A stretch of DNA of 64,000 bases, taken from assembly GCA_025991245.1 (NCBI GenBank), contig BQMJ01000053.1, forward strand, positions 124,001-188,000, in the 5' to 3' direction. Of this stretch, positions 57,601-64,000 are shown piece by piece. This stretch comes from Galdieria partita. Its lineage: Eukaryota > Rhodophyta > Bangiophyceae > Galdieriales > Galdieriaceae. Each line of letters begins with the position of its first letter. Positions within the stretch are counted from its first letter, which is position 1. Position numbers and translations under genes: made by a program. The notes beneath the pieces are model-generated. The model saw nothing but the letters and a program-made list of their open reading frames with translations. It was not told the DNA's origin and did not search any database.

Positions 57601-58199
57601 CGTTGTCGTTGTTAACTGCTTCTTTCAATTGAAAGCCTTTTTTATGGCATATTTATGGTATGGCTTAGATTTGGTTCAATATGTATACCATCAGCAAAGT
57701 AGCATTATAGTATACAAAGATACTCACAGAATGAGATAAGGAGTATACAATGATCATAAGAAAATAAAACCCTGCTTTGCCAAATTGCTAAGTGATAGAT
57801 AGGACAATATAAGAAAAAAATAGGGCGAAACAAGGTAGATCACTGTCGGCGAATCGAGAAAGACTCTGATACAGTAGATGGCAAATAGTACTGTTGCAAA
57901 AAACGGAAAGCGGAGCCAGTTTAGTTTTGCAACATTTCAAGTAAATAATGAACTATGTTAGCTCCAAACAAATGAAAACGTTCCCCCAAAACAAGTACTA
58001 GAGAAAATTCATGATCAGTCAAAAGCGGTACAAGTGCACGAGTATATTAGGGGATGAAGATTTCATAGGCGAAGATGAATTGACACGAATGGATCAACAA
58101 ACAAAACAAAACTTAAACACTACCCAACATGAAAGCAACAAGGTAAGTTAAAATATTTGAATTATTAAACAATTCTTGGCTTTATAACATTGGTTTCAC
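54601..58199. other. Gene-free AT-rich DNA; strand composition changes near 55,050
   Basis: No gene. Up to about 55,050 the plus strand is T-rich, thereafter strongly A-rich. A segment near 57,700-57,800 (GATACTCACAGAATGA) is related to about 60,125-60,250, part of repeat family S. Confidence 0.5.
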
Positions 58200-59850
58200 T
58201 AGAACATAATTCGTTGAAGGAAAGCACATGACGTATGTCAGAGGACACTAGACGATTCTTTTTTTATTAGACCTTTGTAGCGTTTCTTTCTTTCGTACAC
58301 ATATAGACTAATAACTGAACGATACAGATAGCGATTTTGAAAATAACCCATAGAGAAAAGAAAGACAGCAAGAGAAATAGAATCTCTAGAAAGTTGAAGA
58401 ATTCTCATATACTACTTGTCTTTATTGAATAAGTATATCTCTAATTGTTTTCTTCAACGGACATTAGTCGACAATGCAAAAGATAGTAAGAATAGGTGCC
58501 CAAAATACATGTTCAAAGAAGAACCTACCATACTCTCAGTCGGAAATAATCCAGTACTTTTGTCAAATTGAAATACTCAAAGGAAATTTTATATATTTAA
58601 GGAGAAAAACAAAAACGACAAGATGATTTCAAAGAACAAGAATCAAAATACAACAAACTCATGGAGGAAAAGTGCTTTTGAGAGATATCTTTCTCTACAA
58701 GTTGTCAATCAAGCCATAGTCAAACTGACATAAAGCATATAATATCCAAATTGCTACAGACCAACACTGAACTTTTGTGGATAGATTGCTAACGGTTCAA
58801 TTCATTTGAGGCCTTTTTATGAGAAGAGTGTGGCTTGCTTTGTCTTCATTATATATATCAACAGTGCAATTCGTGTATAATATTATGCCGATCAACATAA
58901 AATAGACCACAATGGATCCAGTTACCATAAGAAAGCAAAAAAAAATTTTTACAAAAAAGAGGTGTCTGATAGAAGACACCACATAGTAAAAGCCAACAGT
59001 TACAAGGTTCTACTCCTCAAAAAATTGTCGCTTTTCGATATCGAAAACGACTTTGGTGAAAAATATTCATGCAAAACGGTAGCTGTAAAGATTACCATAT
59101 TTACATCTCGCAGTATGTCAAATTCACAACCAAATTGCTCAGCTCCTGAAGAAAAATTAAAAATTTCAATAAAAATGAAAGAAATGGAACCATTGGATAT
59201 CGTTTTCATGCAATGCATATACAACTGTGGGGGTAATTCCAAAAAAATTTCAAAGGAAGAATTACTTTGTCACTCGAGATAAATTAGCAATATCACAAAA
59301 ATCTTCAAGATGTTGACACAATTTCAAAAGTATGTAACCGAATCTAAAGCACTTAATTTTGTACTCTACTAGATTCTTTTACGACGATCTAATGAATTGC
59401 GAAAAACACATGACTTTTAGAAAAAGGAATGAAAAGTCTTGTCTTTTCAAATAAAAAATTAAACTGTTTTTTTTGTAAAATTATCTACGGTTCAGTAGAA
59501 GAGCGATAAGAATGTCTTCTCGATTAGAGTCTATAGAAAAAGAAAGAATTTAATAATGTCGGCCCATGAAAAAATTGAAGAATTTCAATACATAACTTGT
59601 CTTTTATGGTATCAGTATTCCTAGTTGTTCTTAGGGGTAGACAGTAGGTGACAATGCGAAATTTAGTAAAAAGAAAAGTAGAACAAATCTGCATATAAAA
59701 AAATCGATGTATTCTCACTTCGAACAGTTTAGTACATAAGCTTGAATCAAACCTAGGAAAGCTTCATTACGCATTGAAGGGTTATAAGACATAAAACACA
59801 AAAGGAAAGAAGAGACAGTAGTACTAGATAAGAAATGATCAAAAAAGTGA
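58200..59850. repeat. Diverged copies of repeat family S
   Basis: Segments around 58,395-58,600 and 59,560-59,720 are related to each other (GTTGAAGAATT and about 100 bp following) and to the parts beginning near 60,780 and 63,563. A perfect 7-bp hairpin, GGTGTCT / AGACACC with a 6-nt loop, lies at 58,961-58,980. No gene is seen. Confidence 0.5.
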
Positions 59851-60295
59851 ACTTTCTAAAATGTGCTCAAAGAGCCAATATGACGATTGAATCTTCTAAT
59901 TCAGTCATTCTTATAAAGTAACGATAGAACAAAGATCTATGGCAAAAGAGTACGCACATAAAAAATCAACAAATTGATTCGGAGTTTGACAATGTTGAGA
60001 ATAGATAAAAGGCGGCCCGAAAAGTTTACCAAAACACAAAGTTTTGCTTTTGGAAATCCAAGAATACCATAAACATTGTTCACATTTTGCTAAATATGTA
60101 TAGCGACACAATATTTCAAGTTAAGGGTACTCACAGAATGAAACAAGCAGTATCTCTAGACCGTTAGAAAGCAAAAACTACTCTACCAAATGGTTAAATT
60201 TTCAATGTCATTGGAACGTAGAATACAATAAAGTGACCAAAAAACACTACTTAAAACTTTGCTATATAAAAAGATTTTTCAAGACGATTCTCATA

Positions 60296-61205
60296 GGTTA
60301 AGGTTCAACCATAAAGGTCTTGGCGAAACGATAGAAACAAAATTTCGAAACTATCCAAATTGAATTCTTATTATTATGTATGCACTGAAGATAGCAACGA
60401 TCTTAATAAGAAACATCAATAAAGAAATATCAATATCGCTACCAAGTATTACCCATACAAACCTATATGAAAAGAGAAATTTGTGAGAAACATTACTGTG
60501 TCATTAATGCATGAAAAAGTTCAAGAATTTATAAAATTTATGACAATATTAAAAGAAAAAAGAAAACCATTTCAGCAGTTCAGTTTCAGTTCTATTATAT
60601 TGGCATTATGGAATGGTATTGAAGAGAAGTTTACGCAATACATCAAAGGGGAATAGGCAATCTTTGCATTATAAGGGCTACACTTGTTTCTAAAGTTTAT
60701 CAAAGGAACAATACAAATACCAATTTTATAAGGAAGCCATAGAATAATAAGCATTTAGAGAAATAGAAACTTGAGAATACATTGAAGAATCTCCATGTAT
60801 AACATGCTTCTTACATCATCAGTACCTTGAACCTGTTCTCGTCGTGCAGATATTTGTAGACCATGTGAAACGAAGTAAAAAAGTTACAGCAAACTGCTCA
60901 CAGAGAAAAAAAATACAATAATTTTGATGAAAGTGAATTTAGTAACTATACCACATTGAAATACAGAAGAAAAAATATTTTTTTTCATTGGAGGAAAAGT
61001 AGTACAAAGGAGGGACAATCCTTGAAAACAACAATGAACGCAGCGAAAAACAAAGAAATGAAAATGTTAATAGTGTCAGATTGCACTACTGTTGCAACGA
61101 CTTGTTCACGTACATTGCTCGCGCCCCACACTTATGACACCAGAAGGGTACCATTCAAACGAACCACTTAAAATCTCAAAACAATAGAAAGGAAGCAAAG
61201 ATTTG
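60296..61205 (+). repeat. Family S direct repeat, left copy
   Basis: About 910 bp similar throughout to 63,087-64,000. Landmarks are AAGGTTCAAC at the left, ACCCATACAAACCTATATGA, GCATTATAAGGGCTACACTTG and CACCAGAAGGGT at the right. The right copy is cut by the window end. Confidence 0.8.
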
Positions 61206-63086
61206 TGAGCTCCAAAAAAATATGAACTAAGCAAAGAATCTAACAACTAACTTTAGTTTCCAATCCAAAAAAAAACTCCAACAAAATGTAGCTGACAGGA
61301 AACCAAACTTGGTCAGTGGCACAACAAGCAAAAAAAATAAAACAATACGTAACTATTCTTTGGCAAAGAACATAACTAAGAAAACAGACATAAGCAATTT
61401 ACTCTGAACACTCCTATTTAGAGACTACTAGAGTGCAACGAATCGAAAAACAATGAATGTCCTGGCTGAAAGCAATAAGCATTTTTTCTTATTTCAGTTT
61501 TATTAGGCTTCATTAGGAAATAATTTCAAGTTAAACATGCATATTTACCTAAAATTTCAAATACTATTGGAAGATATTAACAGGGTGATTCAAGGTAAAT
61601 TCATCCAATATCAGAAACCAAAAGGATCATACACCAAATAGATGTAGCAAAAATACTAGACAAAGCAAAATATCACGATACGAAAAAACTCTATCACTTT
61701 AATGTGCCACTCAGTAAATCAAGAACGACGGTAATAATGTTAATAACAACAAAATGGAACCAATCAAGAAAAATACTCACGATTTTCTAAAAACCTCACG
61801 ATATCGACTTACTGCAAAGCAACATAAATGCTTCAACTCAAAAAAACTTTAAAAAATTGCATCTTAAAATTTTCAATAAATTCCCAGGTTTTCCAGTAAC
61901 AAACAAAAAATACAAACGTACGCAAAGGTAGCTCACAAGTCACTTCATCATTGGCAAAACAAGCAGCACAGTTTCAGAATTAATTACCTTCACCAGACTA
62001 AAAGCAAAAGAAAGGTTTTGGTAGCACCAATTCACTTTCTTTCTCTAATGCATTGTGATGACCGCGAACATAATAAATTTTCAAATGCGGATGTTTTGAT
62101 ACAGGGCAATGGGAGCCTTTTATCAGGGTTCATTAAGTTTCATTAAGGTTTATTGCTGTTTTTATCCAAAGTCACATACTATAAAAGAATATTAACAGGA
62201 TAAATAAAGGCACATTCATCCATTATAAGAAAGTTCGAGTATCCTTTACACAACATATAAGGCTTCAACAAAGAACAAAGAAAACTAATATGTAATAAAA
62301 GCTTTAAAAATTGCTTTACAACTTGGACAATGAAAGACGACAATGTCAAAATAACAGTTACTACAAAAAAGTTTCCATTTGAGCAAACCGCTTAAACTTT
62401 TCAATCAACACAAAACAACAGAAAAATGCCTAAACAAAAAAGGGCGACCATTGATTACGAGTAAAATGTAAACATTCTCTTTACGTTTGAAGCATTCTCG
62501 CAGTAAAACTCAAATAGAAGCAGAACCGAAATAAGCTCATAAAAGAAGTCACATCGTCATCTTTAGAATACTCCTAAAAAATTTGCGACATAATTGATTC
62601 TACTAGAAGCAAGGGTAAAAAGCTTGATAGGATTAAGTGGCTTCTCTAATGCATTAATGAAAAAAAATGAGTGACTTGCAAAATAAGTGCATCCTGACAG
62701 AAGGAAGCATGCATTTTTTTGTCTTATTGAGGTTCTACTGAGGGTTTACTATAGGGTCTACTCATGGTGTACTATTAGGGTTTATTAGGGAATGTTAGGG
62801 AATATTAAGGTTAACCGAAAAGAGCCAATAAAAGAAGTCACAACGCGATCTTTTAAGTACTCATTAAAAATTTGAGACAAAACTGAATACAATAGAAGCA
62901 ACGGTAAAAAGCATTATAGAATAAAGTGGATCCTGGAATGCATACATGAAAAAGAAATAATTGAATTGCAAAATGTGTGTAGCCGGGCCGAAGGAAGCAT
63001 GCATTTTTCTTTCTTATTGAGATTTTACTGAGGTTTACTATACGGTCTACTTATGGTTTACTATTATGGTTTAATAAAGACTATTC
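61206..63086. other. Gene-free DNA with telomere-like and TTTACTA-rich motifs
   Basis: A cluster around 62,735-62,815 contains TTATTAGGG (62,782-62,790) and several TAGGG/GTTAGGG units. Related, weaker clusters lie at 62,118-62,155 and 62,995-63,080. No gene is seen. Confidence 0.55.
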
Positions 63087-64000
63087 TCGTAAGGTTCAAC
63101 TATGAAAGTCTTGGTAAAACGATCGAAACAAAAGTCTCGAAACTCTCCAAATCGGGAAGTTTATCATTATATGTGCACTGGAGATATCAACGAATTTAAT
63201 AAGAAAAGGCAATAAAGAAATATCATTATCGTTACCAAGTAATACCCATACAAACCTATATGAAAAGACAAATTTGCGAGAAACATTACTGTAGCATTAT
63301 TGCATAAAAAATTCAATAATTTTTAAAATTAATGGCAACACTAAAAAAAAAAAAGATTTCAGCATTTCAGTTTCAGTTCTACTATATTGGCATTATGAAA
63401 AAGTACTGAAGAGGAATTTATGCAATGTATTAAAGAGAAATAGGTAATCTTTGCATTATAAGGGCTACACTTGTATCTACCGTTTATTAAAGGAACAATT
63501 CAAACACCAATTTTACAAGCCAACCATAGAATAAAAAATTAGAGAAATAGAAAGATGAGGATATATTGAAGAATTTCCATATACCGCATGTTGTTGACAT
63601 CATCAATACATTGAACCTGTTCTCATGGGGTAGATATTTGTCGACCTTGTGAAACGAAGTTAAAACGTTACAGCAATCGGCTCGCAGAAAACAAATACAA
63701 TGCTTTTGATGAAAGGTAGTTCATTTGCTATATCACAATGAAATACAGAAGAAAAATTTTTTTTTATTTATAGAAAAGTAGTAACAAGAAGGGACAATCC
63801 TTGAATACAATAACGAAAACAACAAAAAACAAAGAGAGGAAAATGTTAATTGTGACAGATTGCTCAACTGTTGCGACGACTTCTTCGCGTACATTGCTCG
63901 TTCCTTAGACTAACGTCACCAGAAGGGTGCCATTTAAACGAAAGACTTAAAATCTCAAAATAATGCAAAAGAAGCAGAAAATTGTGAACTTCAAAAAATC
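63087..64000 (+). repeat. Family S direct repeat, right copy (cut by window end)
   Basis: Second copy of the 60,296-61,205 repeat, 2.79 kb to the right, in the same orientation, with frequent substitutions and small indels. Its full right end is outside the window. Confidence 0.8.

Noticed and set aside
58961-58980. Perfect 7-bp hairpin as a transcription terminator
   Set aside because: No gene is near, and this kind of terminator is bacterial; probably coincidental.
61090-61170. Possible tRNA-like segment with a GGTACCATTCAAACGAACC-type box
   Set aside because: No cloverleaf can be drawn; it is simply the right end of repeat S and recurs at 63,850-63,940.
48869-61171. Many frames of 60-106 codons across the right arm
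   Set aside because: AT-rich, lysine/phenylalanine-heavy, without motifs, not conserved between repeat copies, and expected by chance in such DNA.
60296-64000. CRISPR-like or satellite array
   Set aside because: Repeat units are about 0.9 kb, diverged and irregularly spaced; no short regular direct repeats with spacers.

Overview
The window looks like nuclear DNA of a unicellular red alga of the Cyanidiophyceae, most likely Galdieria. This is an inference from compact intron-rich genes, GT-AG introns of roughly 35-80 nt, intergenic gaps often under 50 bp, and a eukaryotic set of mitochondrial, plastid, spliceosomal and ubiquitin proteins. No rRNA or tRNA gene and no CRISPR array was recognised.

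Region 1 (about 1-30,040) is a dense block of conserved housekeeping genes on both strands. In order: SF3A1, a Josephin deubiquitinase, a mitochondrial-type SSB, an MFS transporter, a class-3 lipase, an M17 leucyl aminopeptidase, a UBE2T-like E2, the double GTPase Der/EngA, an IGHMBP2-like helicase, a one-repeat Myb protein, a small membrane protein, plastid CtpA protease, a lumen-type rhodanese, a membrane-anchored aspartic protease, PDH E1 alpha, an OstA/LptD-like barrel protein, a thioredoxin/PDI-like membrane protein, an SLC25 carrier, a WDR61/Ski8 protein, Tim44, mitochondrial uL16, a 2-phosphoglycerate-kinase-like protein and a multi-pass membrane protein. Many gene models were extended by reading splice junctions; these are stated per gene.

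Region 2 (about 30,040-47,020) changes abruptly. It holds at least five copies of large P-loop NTPase genes in three groups. Group A (40,103-42,504) and group C (44,358-47,021) look whole. Two group B copies (33,819-35,949 and 36,736-38,816, facing each other) and one more group C copy (31,790-33,665) look broken. Their layout (header, P-loop NTPase, winged-helix-like part, C-terminal putative restriction-endonuclease-like part) recalls the Crinkler/RHS class of eukaryotic effectors. This is the best candidate for an undescribed system.

Region 3 (about 47,020-64,000) has no convincing gene. It consists of diverged repeats: a T-rich family R (also between the NTPase genes), an A-rich family S that includes a direct repeat of more than 900 bp (60,296-61,205 and 63,087-64,000), and scattered TTATTAGGG motifs like the telomere unit I recall for Galdieria. 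Together these suggest the right side of the window lies towards a chromosome end.
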